Origin: Crossiella sp. S99.2
Lineage (GTDB): Bacteria > Actinomycetota > Actinomycetes > Mycobacteriales > Pseudonocardiaceae
Assembly: GCF_023094165.1 (NCBI RefSeq)
Contig: NZ_JALMDK010000001.1
Location: forward strand, 620,001 to 684,000
Direction of reading: 5' to 3'
DNA: 64,000 nt
Below, in pieces: positions 24,601 through 32,924 of this stretch. Within the stretch, counting starts at the first letter, position 1. Each line of letters opens with the position of its first letter. A model generated the notes under the pieces. That model saw only the letters and a list, made by a program, of their open reading frames with translations. It was not told where the DNA came from and did not search any database. The translations under genes and the position numbers were made by a program.

Positions 24601-26478
24601 GGGCCCGAAACCAGGGCCGAACCCGGCGCGCGGCTGCCCGCCGACCGGCTGCTGTCCCGGCGTCTGCTGGGGCTGCCCGGCGGGCTGGCCGCCGTGCGGC
24701 TGCTGTCCGGGCGGAGGCGTGCCGGGGTGGCCGCCGGGCGTGCTGGGCTGACCACCGGGCGTGCCCGGCGGCGGACCGCCCGCGGGGCCGTGCGCCGGAC
24801 CGGTGCCGCCCGGGGTCGGGCCGCCCGGTGCGGGGCTGCCCGGAGTGGGGCCGCCCGGTGCGGGGCTGCTGGTGGTGGGGCTGGTCGGCGAGCTACCGCC
24901 GGGCGTCGGCCCACCCGTGTTCGGCGTGGAGCTGCCGCCCGGTGTGTGCGCGGGCCCGGCCCCGGCCGGCGTCGAGCCGCCCGCCGGGCTGTGGCTCGGT
25001 CCACCGCCGACCGGGCCGCCGCCACCACCCATCGGCGGCGCACCACCCATCGGCGCGCGCGGCGCGGGTGCGCCGCCACCGCCTGCCGGTGGCTGACCGC
25101 CGGGCGGCGGGGCGCCCTGTTGCTGCTGGCCGGACGGGCCGAACTGCTGTTGCTGTTGCTGCTGCGCCGGGCCCTGCTGTGGCTGGCCCTGCGGAGGGCC
25201 GTCGGCCTGCGGGCGCACCTGCGGGGCCTCCGGCGGGGCGACGCCGGAGGTCGCGGTGCTGTCCTGGTTGCCGCGGGGCGCCGGTCCGTCGCCGGAACCG
25301 CCGCCCGACCCGCCACTGCCCGAACCACCGCTGTGCGAGCCGCCCGAACCGCCACCGGAACCACCCGGACCGCCGGTGCTGCCCGAGCCGGCGCCCGAGC
25401 CGCCCGGACCGCCGGTGTGCGCGCTGCCGGAATCGGCGGAGCCGCCGGAGTGAGAAGACCCACTCGAGAGGTCCGGAGCCGGTGGCGCGGCGGGCGGCGC
25501 CGAGCGGCCGCCGCCGTCGCCGGTGCCGCCGACGTTGCCCAGGTTGGTGTCCAGCGAGGCCAGGTTGGCCATGCTGCGGGCGTCGAAGTTCTCCTTGGCG
25601 CCGCCGACCGCGCCGGAGGCCGCGCCCGAGGTGCCGCCGAGTGCGACGTCCTTGAGGTTGAAGTTGCCGCTCATGACGCCCTCGGCGGCGGCCGACACCG
25701 CCCCGGTGACGCCCTCCTCCAGGGCGTTCTTACCCATGGTCTTGCCGATGCCGTCGCCGATGCCGTCACCGAAGGCCTTGCCCATGCCGCCGCTGACCGC
25801 GCCGCCGACCAGGCCGGAGATCGCGCCGGACTTGGCCGCGTCCAGGGTCAGGCTGGTGTCCCAGGAGTCGCGGCTGCCCTTGGCCATCTGGATCAGCTGC
25901 ACGCCGGCGTCGATGGCCACACCCGCGGCCACCTCGACACCCACGTTGATCACCAGCCGGCGCAGCAGGTTGGTGCCGAAGCGCTGCATGATGGTCTGGA
26001 TCAGCCTGCGGAAGATGCCCTGCACGACCACCCTGGTGGCCATCTGGGCGACCGGGATGCCCGCGGTGCTCGCGCCGAAGCTGACGAAGGCGGCCGCGAT
26101 CATCGCCGCGATCTGCGCGGCCAGCAGGATCAGCGCCGCGATGATCGACAACTTCGCGTACTCGACTTGCAACGCGCAGTTCTTGCAGGCCGAGCTGAGC
26201 GTCTTGGTCAGCTCCTGCAACTTGGGCAGGGCACCCTCGCCGCCCTGGGCGATCTTCTTCCAGAACTCGTCGAACTTCTGGGCGGCCTCGCCCTCCATGT
26301 TCGCGCGGGCCTCACGGACGGCGTTCTCGGCGTTGCGCAGCGCGGTCTCGACGTCCCCCGACGCCTTCTCCCAGCTCTGGCTGAGCCGCATCAGCGCGGT
26401 CTCGTCACCTTCCGGCCACTCCGACCCCACCACGATCGGCGCCAGCCACTGCAACCAGCCGGGCAGTTCGATTCCCAC
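18676..26478 (-). CDS. Giant modular ESX-type toxin-like protein (protease-like x2, ADP-ribosyltransferase, kinase-fold)
   Basis: A 2600-residue protein starting at GTG 26478. Residues 1-300 are a CpnT-like WXG100-related head with hydrophobic helices at about 109-136 and 178-195. Residues 320-750 are Gly/Ser/Pro/Gln-rich. Two related protease-like domains, each with a His-Cys pair (His785/Cys824 and His1749/Cys1792), share DxHG, IRANPDW, CQT and PGWPPNGEW. Between them is an ADP-ribosyltransferase domain: Arg1144, SFTSS at 1171-1175 and ESE at 1207-1209. Residues about 1230-1680 are Pro-rich, about 1905-2200 unrecognised. The C-terminus (about 2375-2590) has kinase features: Lys2400, Asp2486-Arg-His, Asn2491, Asp2504. 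Likely an exported polymorphic toxin; domain functions are inferred from motifs. Confidence 0.85.
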   Translation of the reverse strand: MGIELPGWLQWLAPIVVGSEWPEGDETALMRLSQSWEKASGDVETALRNAENAVREARANMEGEAAQKFDEFWKKIAQGGEGALPKLQELTKTLSSACKNCALQVEYAKLSIIAALILLAAQIAAMIAAAFVSFGASTAGIPVAQMATRVVVQGIFRRLIQTIMQRFGTNLLRRLVINVGVEVAAGVAIDAGVQLIQMAKGSRDSWDTSLTLDAAKSGAISGLVGGAVSGGMGKAFGDGIGDGIGKTMGKNALEEGVTGAVSAAAEGVMSGNFNLKDVALGGTSGAASGAVGGAKENFDARSMANLASLDTNLGNVGGTGDGGGRSAPPAAPPAPDLSSGSSHSGGSADSGSAHTGGPGGSGAGSGSTGGPGGSGGGSGGSHSGGSGSGGSGGGSGDGPAPRGNQDSTATSGVAPPEAPQVRPQADGPPQGQPQQGPAQQQQQQQFGPSGQQQQGAPPPGGQPPAGGGGAPAPRAPMGGAPPMGGGGGPVGGGPSHSPAGGSTPAGAGPAHTPGGSSTPNTGGPTPGGSSPTSPTTSSPAPGGPTPGSPAPGGPTPGGTGPAHGPAGGPPPGTPGGQPSTPGGHPGTPPPGQQPHGGQPAGQPQQTPGQQPVGGQPRAGFGPGFGPGFGPGAGGPLPGGGPVPHHGSPPPASMPHHQQAPPPPMPMRADGSPAMTPDVALVSTPTPVDTSGGQQQPGHRPAGPPQHGPVTQPEAPPARPAPAAAAPPPAPRQPAPLPEHLAGLEPNIRRSDAGIVLDTFDHKFPAQSSAGMRVAPDPGRFTVDMHGAADRVRVGDQRLSAKDLADIIRANPDWDGEQPIRLISCQTGRNDDGFAAQLAQELGVDVLAPTKDAWIDADGNVFASSAHLDGRGQDFRPGWPPNGEWATFRPDGTSTAHNQSHPPGHTPTWGSDLPERGPRDVWRRGEHEPPDSSMDPRRFQPPQPHSAAPPGTPPASPTPSVHSGQSESRPPRTGEAQRPAAAATPQQRVHATVDPPAARDLSTSDSPAEQTGPLPTESGPSDRGTESTVDFPRDPDYLANPDQRATEADLAHMQNSPYVQSGAFAEDLATLEDVLRRRPEVAAALEGVPREHLAALVGYAMSQSADINTALRTSDPAGLAERDGQIRLIASVLNEFPRHEGTVNRAIYLPDAVDLDAALDRYAPGSTVTERSFTSSAAVEGRKLKGNLKFVIESVSGRDISSIAPRNESEVLFPPGTSFEITGRHQDASGTWVIEMREVPTPRLPDGSLADPPLSTTERPARALSTDLGGGDPVPAPVSRLDAMSRLDNPPPPPAPPVRQDPPPPPQAPPAQGLPDRRPDQQQVDPNAATPPRGLPRQGEPGPVRTPEPPARPVDPNAPTPPQGLPRQQPGGFPPVRGPQDLPPGPGTRPQADPALGQHRPLPEAGPGRPQFDPAAGQPNRPGQFPPPGRGPDPAAGTQPGRPPQDVPPGRIPQDPNQFPPQGRPQFDPGQQFDPSRGRTQPNLPAADFQGRPPRVEPPPGGGRPPQFGQGQPPMGAPVRRPTGPMPPPPPRGFPPGGPNPMGGRPSGPNPMPPPGGRPMRPAPGPRWNGPPPGAPLRPAPAPEPATPRDPRTTWGQTDGVRFGPTGSAFPEAQTRPEQARPVESTADFRKRMDDLELRYENGEVLATGEHVELNRHRAEMEQLKAERMRANEQRRLGVSPMPDPGRGRPLGERLGLDDNDPRSGLRPGDLSRMYATPAGMSVFPDAEGAHRASAAQVRPDPHSFTVDLHGSPNGVMFGGHNGGRVDPHTLASVIRANPDWAANPRPVRLLACQTDPHFAAQLAAALGQPVTASRSDVWVDNSGNVFASNTTVDNGIRRPGWPPNGEWVTINPDGSLARVHGPYPPGPAPTWGPHQPDFAPEAHQRGAEGPPTGDSPVPPDSPADPGGTTDDPAVPGQQVTFDDGTPYQTQFADNQLDASTGFPANLDQILANAGVSRADFDRMRAQSIEDFVGNDADIQAMTRIREQVQAQPGEMLQRALTAEAAANLLGNSWVPGPPFTDDGGRFGRPDQTRGFTARYADVAHLQTPSQVIEGLRLDYTDNGYIDRNGRPPYDFGDEFVATLRFPFDPGSVNLGPNHTGAVTPDQAMPIAYGNHDAADPFPMGGNGRSNPAPFAGHGFTASQDNPVPEFELHPHRFDQAEIWLTDRAGNSVLLGAYDPNLDNGAGNPPGGWRLTDDGQTYTGDQQQRAADHAAAKAAAAAASAKPDSGGPDTDPPAAAAPAGPPPSDPPPPAPAAAGTSGGRTEPRDTVPAEAASAGTVPGETVQVPPDQSTMNFAADQPTDAVPDQGDEAAGPRDESRTLDLTPPAEDSPADAATPQAEGLPGAGAEFRMDPAEEGLSEAERELRSRHAIGYEEFGDTNHVNPAFEVYFDNDTSAMYKPADGVPEGLREGIPHTELAEREVAASRVDELLGFGLVPTTTMVTGPLGDGSLQDFVDALPGRAAGDYPLVQQERLAVLDYIAGNTDRHRGNYLTDRDGNLVAIDHRYSFPESPDPDYGIRSDFTAALFQLPLSPEVLTQVRAIEPDALRAVLHRMGLSEDSVEGAAGRLVEVQAHGMINGEAWPGRLQNAGLLTVRGSRP
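24818..24877. repeat. Two tandem 30-bp repeats in the toxin linker
   Basis: Two adjacent 30-bp units (24818-24847 and 24848-24877) share GGGCCGCCCGGTGCGGGGCT and encode Gly/Pro/Thr/Ser-rich linker repeats of the giant protein on the minus strand. The repeat is in frame. Confidence 0.7.
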
Positions 26479-26522
26479 GAGCCTGTGCTCCCCATCCCGC
26501 CGCTAGCGGCGCGCGCCCCTGC

Positions 26523-26840
26523 TCAACTGCCGCTTGCCTTCAGCTCGGCCGCGTTGCCGGTGTCGGCCTGCTCCATGGTGGTCGCCTGGTCGTTGAGCCC
26601 CTTGGCCACGTTGATCAGGCCCTGGGCGACATCGGCGATGCCCTTGCTCACCGCGTCCGCGGCGGGCACGTAGTCCTTGCTGAAGGCCTGGCCGGACTCG
26701 TCGTTGCCCCAGCACGGTCCTTCACCGGTGAGCGAGGACTGCAGCGCGGTGGCCGCCTTGGCCAGGTCGTCGCCGACCCGGCCGAGCCTGCCCGCCCCGG
26801 CACGGATGCCGTCGGCGTTCTGCCTTGTCTTGCCCGACAT
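26523..26840 (-). CDS. WXG100-like small ESX protein
   Basis: A 105-residue helical protein with a Trp-Gly-Asn-Asp turn near residue 45 (GPCWGNDESG), followed by a second long helix; this is the helix-turn-helix plan of WXG100/Esx-like proteins, which are exported by or partner with substrates of type VII secretion. It lies 44 bp upstream of the giant gene and probably acts as its partner or co-secreted factor. The ATG at 26840 overlaps the stop of the preceding gene (TGATG) with GGAAGGA upstream; TTG and GTG codons just before it are possible alternatives. The Trp motif is WGN rather than WXG with Gly directly after one residue, so this is a divergent member. Confidence 0.75.
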   Translation of the reverse strand: MSGKTRQNADGIRAGAGRLGRVGDDLAKAATALQSSLTGEGPCWGNDESGQAFSKDYVPAADAVSKGIADVAQGLINVAKGLNDQATTMEQADTGNAAELKASGS

Positions 26841-27358
26841 CACCAACCGTCCTTCCGGAACACCGAGCCGTAGCCCTCCTCGTCCTCCTCGGACTCTGGA
26901 CGGCGGTGCGCCGGTTTCGTGTTCTCCGTCACTTCTTCCACCGGCGGGATCCGGAGCAGATCGGCCAGCGAGGGGGCGCCGGGCAGCAGGTCCGGCAGGT
27001 CGATCATGGGCTCGTCCTCGGTGGCCAGCGGGGCCAGCTCCTCCTGGATCTGCTCCTGCGCCCTGGCCGCGGCCTCGCGCACCACGCCGGTGATGGTCCG
27101 GGCCAGGCTCTCCGGGGTGACCCGCTCGAACGCCCGCGCGGAGAGGGTGAGTTTGTTCAGCACGCCGTTGGCCCCGACCGTGGCGGTCACCACACCATCG
27201 GGTGAGCTGGCCTCGCCCACCACGGCGGCCATCCTGGCCTGCGCCTCGCGCAGGTTGTCGGTCTTCTCCCGCAGGTCACGCATCATGTCGTCGACGCGAT
27301 CGCGCAGCTGGGCGTTGCGCGACTCCAGCTCGGCGTTCTCGGCGTCGAAGTCGAACAT
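26840..27358 (-). CDS. YbaB/EbfC-family protein
   Basis: This 172-residue protein has an N-terminal coiled coil (about residues 4-45, rich in Asn/Glu/Arg/Asp) followed by a YbaB/EbfC-type strand region (PDGVVTATVGANGVLNKLTL) and a long helix, then an acidic Pro/Glu-rich tail of about 60 residues. Family members form dimers and some bind DNA; homologues are common as the first gene of ESX-linked loci in actinomycetes, where their role is not settled. The ATG at 27358 is chosen because the coiled coil begins there and a GGGAG site precedes it. It is the first gene of the eight-gene minus-strand operon, with the next gene overlapping its stop. Confidence 0.8.
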   Translation of the reverse strand: MFDFDAENAELESRNAQLRDRVDDMMRDLREKTDNLREAQARMAAVVGEASSPDGVVTATVGANGVLNKLTLSARAFERVTPESLARTITGVVREAAARAQEQIQEELAPLATEDEPMIDLPDLLPGAPSLADLLRIPPVEEVTENTKPAHRRPESEEDEEGYGSVFRKDGW

Positions 27359-27766
27359 GCGGGTGCTCCCGGGGTCGGGCCTGGCGCGGGTGGGCCGCGT
27401 GGTCACAGGGAAGCTACCGTGAAGCCGGTTACGGTGTGCGCTGATCCATCCCATCCACACCCGTCACCACCTGCGCGGGGAGTATCCACAGCCGGGGCGG
27501 CCCCCGTTTTGACCCTCCCGGTGGACGCCAGGTATCTTTGCTACTCGTGCCCGACTTGCGTCGGGCCGCTCCGCGTGCCTGAGAGGCGCAGCCCGTGTGT
27601 CGCAGCCGGGCTGACTTCCAGGTGACACGCGCGGAATCCTCCCAATCCCAGTGGGACGTCTCAGGTGGAAATGGGGCGCGGTATCGGGCGACACGCCCGA
27701 CCTCGGGTTACGGAGGAGCCCCGCAGAACCCCGGACACATCAGAGGCGAACAGAGAAAGACGGTCC
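27359..27766. other. 408-bp divergent region between the toxin operon and rpsL
   Basis: It separates the minus-strand toxin operon from the plus-strand str operon. The plus-strand promoter is clear (27509-27538). A perfect hairpin TCGGGCG-ACA-CGCCCGA lies at 27684-27700 in the rpsL leader. For the minus strand only weak elements are seen (TAGCTT as the complement of 27411-27416), so the toxin operon promoter is not settled. Confidence 0.6.
27509..27538 (+). promoter_or_regulatory. Promoter of the str operon (rpsL)
   Basis: TTGACC (27509-27514) and TATCTT (27533-27538) are 18 bp apart, a strong match to the housekeeping consensus. The start point would be near 27545, giving an rpsL leader of about 220 nt. 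Confidence 0.75.
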
Positions 27767-28141
27767 ATGCCCACGATCCAGCAACTGGTCCGCAAGGGCC
27801 GGCAGGACAAGGTCACGAAGACCAAGACCGCGGCGCTCAAGGGGAGCCCGCAGCGGCGCGGTGTGTGCACCCGCGTCTACACCACTACCCCGAAGAAGCC
27901 GAACTCGGCGCTGCGCAAGGTCGCTCGCGTCAAGCTGTCCAGCCAGATCGAGGTCACGGCGTACATCCCTGGTGAGGGCCACAACCTGCAGGAGCACTCG
28001 ATGGTGCTCGTGCGCGGCGGTCGTGTGAAGGACCTCCCCGGCGTTCGCTACAAGATCGTGCGCGGTTCGCTCGACACGCAGGGCGTGAAGAACCGTAAGC
28101 AGGCTCGCAGCCGGTACGGCGCGAAGAAGGAGAAGAGCTAA
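27767..28141 (+). CDS. rpsL: 30S ribosomal protein S12
   Basis: A 124-residue S12, part of the decoding centre. Lys43 (in TPKKPN) and Lys88 (in GRVKDLPG) are the residues whose change gives streptomycin resistance, and both are wild type. The ATG at 27767 gives the family start [12 protein letters not shown]; in-frame codons further upstream do not resemble S12. Its stop overlaps the start of rpsG (TAATG), so the two are translationally coupled in the str operon. Confidence 0.99.
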   Translation: MPTIQQLVRKGRQDKVTKTKTAALKGSPQRRGVCTRVYTTTPKKPNSALRKVARVKLSSQIEVTAYIPGEGHNLQEHSMVLVRGGRVKDLPGVRYKIVRGSLDTQGVKNRKQARSRYGAKKEKS

Positions 28142-28611
28142 TGCCTCGCAAGGGTCCTGCCCCCAAGCGGCCGCTGATCTCCGACCCGGTCTACAGCTCC
28201 CCCCTGGTCACCCAGCTGATCAACAAGGTGCTTGTCGACGGCAAGCGGTCGGTCGCGGAGAAGATCGTGTACAAGGCGCTCGAGGGCGCCCGCGAGAAGA
28301 ACAGCGCCGACCCGGTTGTCACGCTCAAGCGCGCGCTCGACAACGTGAAGCCGACGATCGAGGTCAAGAGCCGTCGGGTGGGTGGCGCCACCTACCAGGT
28401 TCCGATCGAGGTCAAGCCCGGCCGGAGCACCACTCTCGCGCTCCGCTGGCTGGTGAGCTTCTCCCGCCAGCGCCGCGAGAAGACCATGGTCGAGCGCCTG
28501 ATGAACGAGCTGCTCGACGCCAGCAACGGTCTCGGGGCGAGCGTCAAGCGCCGCGAGGACACGCACAAGATGGCCGAGTCCAACAAGGCCTTCGCGCACT
28601 ACCGCTGGTGA
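28141..28611 (+). CDS. rpsG: 30S ribosomal protein S7
   Basis: This 156-residue S7 nucleates assembly of the 3' head domain of 16S rRNA. It begins [11 protein letters not shown] and ends KAFAHYRW, as in other bacteria. The start overlaps the rpsL stop by one base. A hairpin follows seven bases after its stop, before fusA. Confidence 0.99.
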   Translation: MPRKGPAPKRPLISDPVYSSPLVTQLINKVLVDGKRSVAEKIVYKALEGAREKNSADPVVTLKRALDNVKPTIEVKSRRVGGATYQVPIEVKPGRSTTLALRWLVSFSRQRREKTMVERLMNELLDASNGLGASVKRREDTHKMAESNKAFAHYRW

Positions 28612-28617
28612 TGACGT

Positions 28618-28648
28618 GGCGGATGGGGCCTACTCGGCGCCATCCGCC
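28618..28648 (+). terminator. Hairpin between rpsG and fusA
   Basis: GGCGGATGG (28618-28626) pairs with CCATCCGCC (28640-28648). Only two T residues follow, so read-through is likely and it may adjust the rpsL-rpsG to fusA ratio. A TTGACA at 28658-28663 has no good partner -10. Confidence 0.55.
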
Positions 28649-28700
28649 TTCCCGCGCTTGACAACGCGCGCCTCACGCAATCAGGAAACGAGGAAGACCC

Positions 28701-30800
28701 GTGGCACGCGACGTGCTGACTGACCTGGCCAAGGTCCGCAACATCGGGATCATGGCCCACATCGACGCGGGCAAGACCACCACGACCGAGCGCGTCCTGT
28801 ACTACACCGGTGAGAACTACAAGATCGGTGAAGTGCACGACGGTGCGGCGACGATGGACTGGATGGAGGAGGAGCAGAAGCGCGGCATCACGATCACCTC
28901 CGCCGCGACCACCTGCTTCTGGAACGACCACCAGATCAACATCATCGACACGCCGGGTCACGTCGACTTCACCGTCGAGGTGGAGCGGTCGCTGCGCGTC
29001 CTGGACGGCGCCGTCGCGGTCTTCGACGGCAAGGAAGGCGTCGAGCCCCAGTCCGAGACTGTGTGGCGCCAGGCCGACAAGTACGACGTGCCCCGTGTCT
29101 GCTTCGTCAACAAGATGGACAAGCTCGGTGCGGACTTCTACTTCACCGTCAAGACCATCATCGAGCGTCTCGGCGCCAAGCCGCTGGTCATCCAGCTGCC
29201 GATCGGCTCCGAGAGCGAGTTCGAGGGTGTGGTCGACCTCGTTCAGATGAAGGCCCTCACCTGGCGTGGCGACACCAAGAAGGGTGAGGACTACGCGGTC
29301 GAGGAGATCCCGGCCGACCTGGTCGAGCGCGCCGCGGAGTACCGCCTCGCGCTGGTCGAGGCCGTCGCCGAGACCGATGACGCGTTGATGGAGAAGTACC
29401 TCGACGGTGGCGAGTTCACCGTGGAGGAGATCAAGGCCGGCATCCGGCACATCACCATCAACAGCCAGGCCTACCCGGTCCTGTGTGGCTCCGCCTTCAA
29501 GAACAAGGGCGTGCAGCCGATGCTGGACGCGGTGGTGGACTACCTGCCGACCCCGCTCGACGTGCCGTCGGTCAAGGGCACGCTGCAGGACGGCGTCACC
29601 GAGGCGGTCCGTAACGCGGACGCCTCCGAGCCGTTCGCGGCGCTCGCGTTCAAGATCATGACGCACCCGTTCTTCGGCAAGCTGACCTACATCCGGGTGT
29701 ACTCGGGCAAGGTGGCCGCGGGCGCGCAGCTCATCAACGCGACCAAGGACCGCAAGGAGCGTCTGGGCAAGCTCTTCCAGATGCACGCGAACAAGGAAAA
29801 CCCGGTCGACGACGCCGCGGTTGGCCACATCTACGCCGTGACCGGTCTCAAGGAGACCACCACCGGCGACACGCTGGCCGACCCGCAGAAGCCGATCGTC
29901 CTTGAGTCGATGACCTTCCCGGACCCGGTCATCAAGGTCGCCATCGAGCCGAAGACCAAGGCTGACCAGGAAAAGCTGGGCATCGCGATCCAGAAGCTCG
30001 CCGAGGAAGACCCGACCTTCCAGGTCAAGCTCGACGAGGAGACCGGTCAGACGACCATCTCCGGCATGGGTGAGCTGCACCTCGAGGTGCTGGTCAACCG
30101 GATGAAGAGCGACTTCAAGGTCGAGGCGAACGTCGGCAAGCCGCAGGTCGCCTACCGCGAGACCATCCGCCGCAAGGTGGAGAAGTACTCGTACACGCAC
30201 AAGAAGCAGACCGGTGGCTCTGGCCAGTTCGCCAAGGTCATCATCAACATCGAACCCCTGGACACCTCCGAGGGCGCGATGTACGAGTTCGACAACAAGG
30301 TCACCGGTGGTCGCATCCCGCGGGAGTACATCCCGTCGGTGGACCAGGGCGCGCAGGACGCCATGCAGTACGGCGTGCTCGCGGGCTACCCGCTCGTCGG
30401 TGTGAAGGTGACCCTGACGGACGGCGCCTACCACGAGGTCGACTCCTCGGAAATGGCGTTCAAGGTGGCGGGCTCCATCGCGCTGAAGGAGGCTGCCCGT
30501 CAGGCCAGCCCCGCGCTGCTTGAGCCGGTCATGGCGGTCGAGGTGACCACCCCTGAGGACTACATGGGTGAGGTCATCGGCGACCTGAACTCCCGCCGTG
30601 GGCAGATCCAGTCCATGGGCGAGCGCAGTGGTGTCCGCGTGGTCAACGCGCTGGTGCCGCTGTCGGAGATGTTCGGGTACGTGAGCGACCTGCGTTCCAA
30701 GACGCAGGGTCGCGCCAACTACTCGATGCAGTTCGACTCCTACGCCGAGGTTCCGCAGAACGTGGCGAAGGAGATCATCGCGAAGGCGACGGGGGAATGA
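28701..30800 (+). CDS. fusA: Elongation factor G
   Basis: This 699-residue translational GTPase moves tRNA and mRNA through the ribosome. GTPase motifs are intact: AHIDAGKTT at 19-27, DTPGH at 83-87 and NKMD at 137-140. The domain order is that of standard EF-G, with no sign of the fusidate-resistant or mitochondrial-type paralogues. The GTG start at 28701 follows a GAGGAAG-type site. It is the third gene of the str operon; two GC-rich hairpins separate it from tuf. Confidence 0.99.
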   Translation: MARDVLTDLAKVRNIGIMAHIDAGKTTTTERVLYYTGENYKIGEVHDGAATMDWMEEEQKRGITITSAATTCFWNDHQINIIDTPGHVDFTVEVERSLRVLDGAVAVFDGKEGVEPQSETVWRQADKYDVPRVCFVNKMDKLGADFYFTVKTIIERLGAKPLVIQLPIGSESEFEGVVDLVQMKALTWRGDTKKGEDYAVEEIPADLVERAAEYRLALVEAVAETDDALMEKYLDGGEFTVEEIKAGIRHITINSQAYPVLCGSAFKNKGVQPMLDAVVDYLPTPLDVPSVKGTLQDGVTEAVRNADASEPFAALAFKIMTHPFFGKLTYIRVYSGKVAAGAQLINATKDRKERLGKLFQMHANKENPVDDAAVGHIYAVTGLKETTTGDTLADPQKPIVLESMTFPDPVIKVAIEPKTKADQEKLGIAIQKLAEEDPTFQVKLDEETGQTTISGMGELHLEVLVNRMKSDFKVEANVGKPQVAYRETIRRKVEKYSYTHKKQTGGSGQFAKVIINIEPLDTSEGAMYEFDNKVTGGRIPREYIPSVDQGAQDAMQYGVLAGYPLVGVKVTLTDGAYHEVDSSEMAFKVAGSIALKEAARQASPALLEPVMAVEVTTPEDYMGEVIGDLNSRRGQIQSMGERSGVRVVNALVPLSEMFGYVSDLRSKTQGRANYSMQFDSYAEVPQNVAKEIIAKATGE

Positions 30801-30805
30801 CCCCG

Positions 30806-30844
30806 GGAGCCGGCCCGGCCTCGATCTGAGGCCGGGCGGGCTCC
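30806..30844 (+). terminator. Hairpin between fusA and tuf
   Basis: GGAGCC and CCCGGCCTC pair with GAGGCCGGG and GGCTCC across a short loop, with small bulges. A second hairpin, CCGCAC-N5-GTGCGG, follows at 30853-30869. Neither has a T-run, suggesting partial termination or mRNA processing between the genes. Confidence 0.55.
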
Positions 30845-30979
30845 AGCCGGAACCGCACGTCCCGTGCGGGCCAAAAACGGGGAGCCTTCCCCAGGGTCCG
30901 CACTCCGGCCCTGATATCGCCGGACCGACCACGATCAGTTGGCACGGCGGCAAGACAAGAAGTCCAGGAGGACAATCCA

Positions 30980-32173
30980 GTGGCGAAGGCGAAGTTCGAG
31001 CGGACGAAGCCGCACGTCAACATCGGAACCATCGGTCACATTGACCACGGGAAGACCACGCTGACCGCGGCCATCTCGAAGGTTCTGCACGACAAGTACC
31101 CGGACCTGAACCCCTTCACGCCGTTCGACCAGATCGACAAGGCGCCGGAGGAGAAGCAGCGCGGTATCACCATCTCGATCGCGCACATCGAGTACCAGAC
31201 CGAGAAGCGCCACTACGCGCACGTGGACTGCCCGGGTCACGCGGACTACATCAAGAACATGATCACCGGTGCCGCGCAGATGGACGGCGCGATCCTGGTG
31301 GTGGCCGCGACTGACGGCCCGATGCCGCAGACCAAGGAGCACGTGCTGCTGGCCCGCCAGGTCGGTGTGCCGTACATCGTGGTCGCCCTGAACAAGGCCG
31401 ACATGGTGGACGACGAGGAGATCCTGGAGCTCGTTGAGCTCGAGGTGCGCGAGCTGCTCTCCGAGTACGAGTTCCCGGGCGACGACCTCCCCGTGGTCCG
31501 CGTCTCCGCGCTGAAGGCGCTGGAGGGCGACAAGGAGTGGGGCGAGAAGCTCATCGGGCTCATGGACGCGGTGGACGAGTCCATCCCGCAGCCGGAGCGC
31601 GAGATCGACAAGCCGTTCCTCATGCCCGTCGAGGACGTCTTCACCATCACCGGCCGCGGCACCGTGGTGACCGGTCGTGTTGAGCGTGGCGTCGTCAACG
31701 TCAACGAGGAGGTGGAGATCGTCGGCATCAAGGAGAAGTCGGCGAAGACCACCGTCACCGGTGTCGAGATGTTCCGCAAGCTGCTGGACCAGGGCCAGGC
31801 CGGTGACAACGTCGGTCTGCTCGTCCGCGGCATCAAGCGCGAGGACGTCGAGCGCGGCCAGGTCATCTGCAAGCCGGGTTCGGTCACCCCGCACACCGAG
31901 TTCGAGGCGACCTCCTACATCCTGTCCAAGGACGAGGGTGGCCGGCACACGCCGTTCTTCAACAACTACCGTCCGCAGTTCTACTTCCGGACCACGGACG
32001 TGACCGGCGTGGTGACCCTCCCCGAGGGCACCGAGATGGTCATGCCGGGCGACAACACCTCCATGACGGTCGCGCTGATCCAGCCGATCGCCATGGAGGA
32101 GGGCCTGCGCTTCGCCATCCGCGAGGGTGGCCGGACCGTCGGCGCCGGCCAGGTTACCAAGATCATCAAGTGA
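30980..32173 (+). CDS. tuf: Elongation factor Tu
   Basis: This 397-residue GTPase delivers aminoacyl-tRNA to the ribosome. GHIDHGKT (19-26), DCPGH (83-87) and NKAD (138-141) are intact. The RGITI switch region and the C-terminal [19 protein letters not shown] block are standard. The GTG start at 30980 has AGGAGGA upstream. Only one tuf copy is seen in this window, at the end of the str operon. A 397-bp gap with a strong hairpin follows before the S10 cluster. Confidence 0.99.
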   Translation: MAKAKFERTKPHVNIGTIGHIDHGKTTLTAAISKVLHDKYPDLNPFTPFDQIDKAPEEKQRGITISIAHIEYQTEKRHYAHVDCPGHADYIKNMITGAAQMDGAILVVAATDGPMPQTKEHVLLARQVGVPYIVVALNKADMVDDEEILELVELEVRELLSEYEFPGDDLPVVRVSALKALEGDKEWGEKLIGLMDAVDESIPQPEREIDKPFLMPVEDVFTITGRGTVVTGRVERGVVNVNEEVEIVGIKEKSAKTTVTGVEMFRKLLDQGQAGDNVGLLVRGIKREDVERGQVICKPGSVTPHTEFEATSYILSKDEGGRHTPFFNNYRPQFYFRTTDVTGVVTLPEGTEMVMPGDNTSMTVALIQPIAMEEGLRFAIREGGRTVGAGQVTKIIK

Positions 32174-32570
32174 TGTCCGGGGGAGAGGTGGCGTGAGCTG
32201 CCTCTCCCCGTCACGGCCCCGATTTGGATCGCCATACCTCGGTGTGGCATTCTGTACGGGTTGCTCGTTGGGGCGGCCAGGCAAGGGTAAATCGTCTGGC
32301 CGCCCCACCACGAGTAGTCCCGCGTTCGTGAGGCTTAGCTGCTTTGCGTACGTAGCCAGGACAGTAGGACCCGGGCCCGTCAGGGCCCATCCCACAGGTT
32401 CAAGTCAGTGGGACCGGTCTGTGCCTCGCGGCGCGACACGCCCGACCGCGTGGACCGGGAACCGTGACATCTCAACAGAGGCGGCGCCTGGCGCGGCCGA
32501 GACCCCAGAGCGGGCCAAGGCACAGCTGGCCAGCACCGCAGCGGTACGAGAAGAGGAACGGCAAGCCACC
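32174..32570 (+). other. 397-bp leader region of the S10 cluster
   Basis: Contains the hairpin at 32269-32307 and a GC-rich stretch with GGGCCC inverted copies near 32382-32392. A TTGGAT at 32224-32229 with CATTCT at 32248-32253 (18-bp gap) is a weak promoter candidate. No gene is seen. Confidence 0.5.
32269..32307 (+). terminator. Strong hairpin between tuf and rpsJ
   Basis: TGGGGCGGCCAG (32269-32280) pairs perfectly with CTGGCCGCCCCA (32296-32307) around a 15-nt loop. It lies 95 bp after tuf and 263 bp before rpsJ, so it could end the str operon or attenuate the S10 operon. It has no T-run. Confidence 0.6.
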
Positions 32571-32876
32571 ATGGCGGGACAAAAGATCCGCATCCGGCTC
32601 AAGGCCTACGACCACGAGGCGATCGACGCGTCCGCACGCAAGATCGTGGAAACCGTGACGCGCACCGGCGCTCGCGTGGTCGGGCCGGTGCCGCTGCCCA
32701 CGGAGAAAAACGTCTACTGCGTCATCCGCTCCCCGCACAAGTACAAGGACTCGCGGGAGCACTTCGAGATGCGCACCCACAAGCGTCTGATCGACATCCT
32801 CGACCCCACGCCGAAGACGGTGGACGCGCTCATGCGCATCGACCTGCCGGCGAGCGTCGACGTCAACATCCAGTAA
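32571..32876 (+). CDS. rpsJ: 30S ribosomal protein S10
   Basis: This 101-residue S10 (start [16 protein letters not shown]) belongs to the 30S head and, in other bacteria, also pairs with NusB in antitermination. ATG at 32571 is the family start; the frame is open further upstream but unlike S10. It opens the S10 ribosomal cluster, with rplC 48 bp downstream. Confidence 0.98.
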   Translation: MAGQKIRIRLKAYDHEAIDASARKIVETVTRTGARVVGPVPLPTEKNVYCVIRSPHKYKDSREHFEMRTHKRLIDILDPTPKTVDALMRIDLPASVDVNIQ

Positions 32877-32924
32877 TAGCCGGACGCACCGTTCGATTTT
32901 TGGGGCGAGGAAGTAACGAGACCC

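Noticed and set aside
26471..26523. Fusion of the WXG100-like gene with the giant toxin
   Set aside because: There is a stop and a 44-bp gap, with a separate start for the giant gene; they are two genes.
19234..26673. A 2479-codon open frame on the plus strand opposite the giant toxin gene
   Set aside because: Antisense frames stay open because of extreme G/C third-position bias. The predicted product is Arg/Gly/Val-rich without domains, while the minus strand holds recognisable motifs.
28658..28663. TTGACA as a fusA promoter
   Set aside because: No acceptable -10 at 16-18 bp; the fusA gene is likely served by the rpsL promoter.
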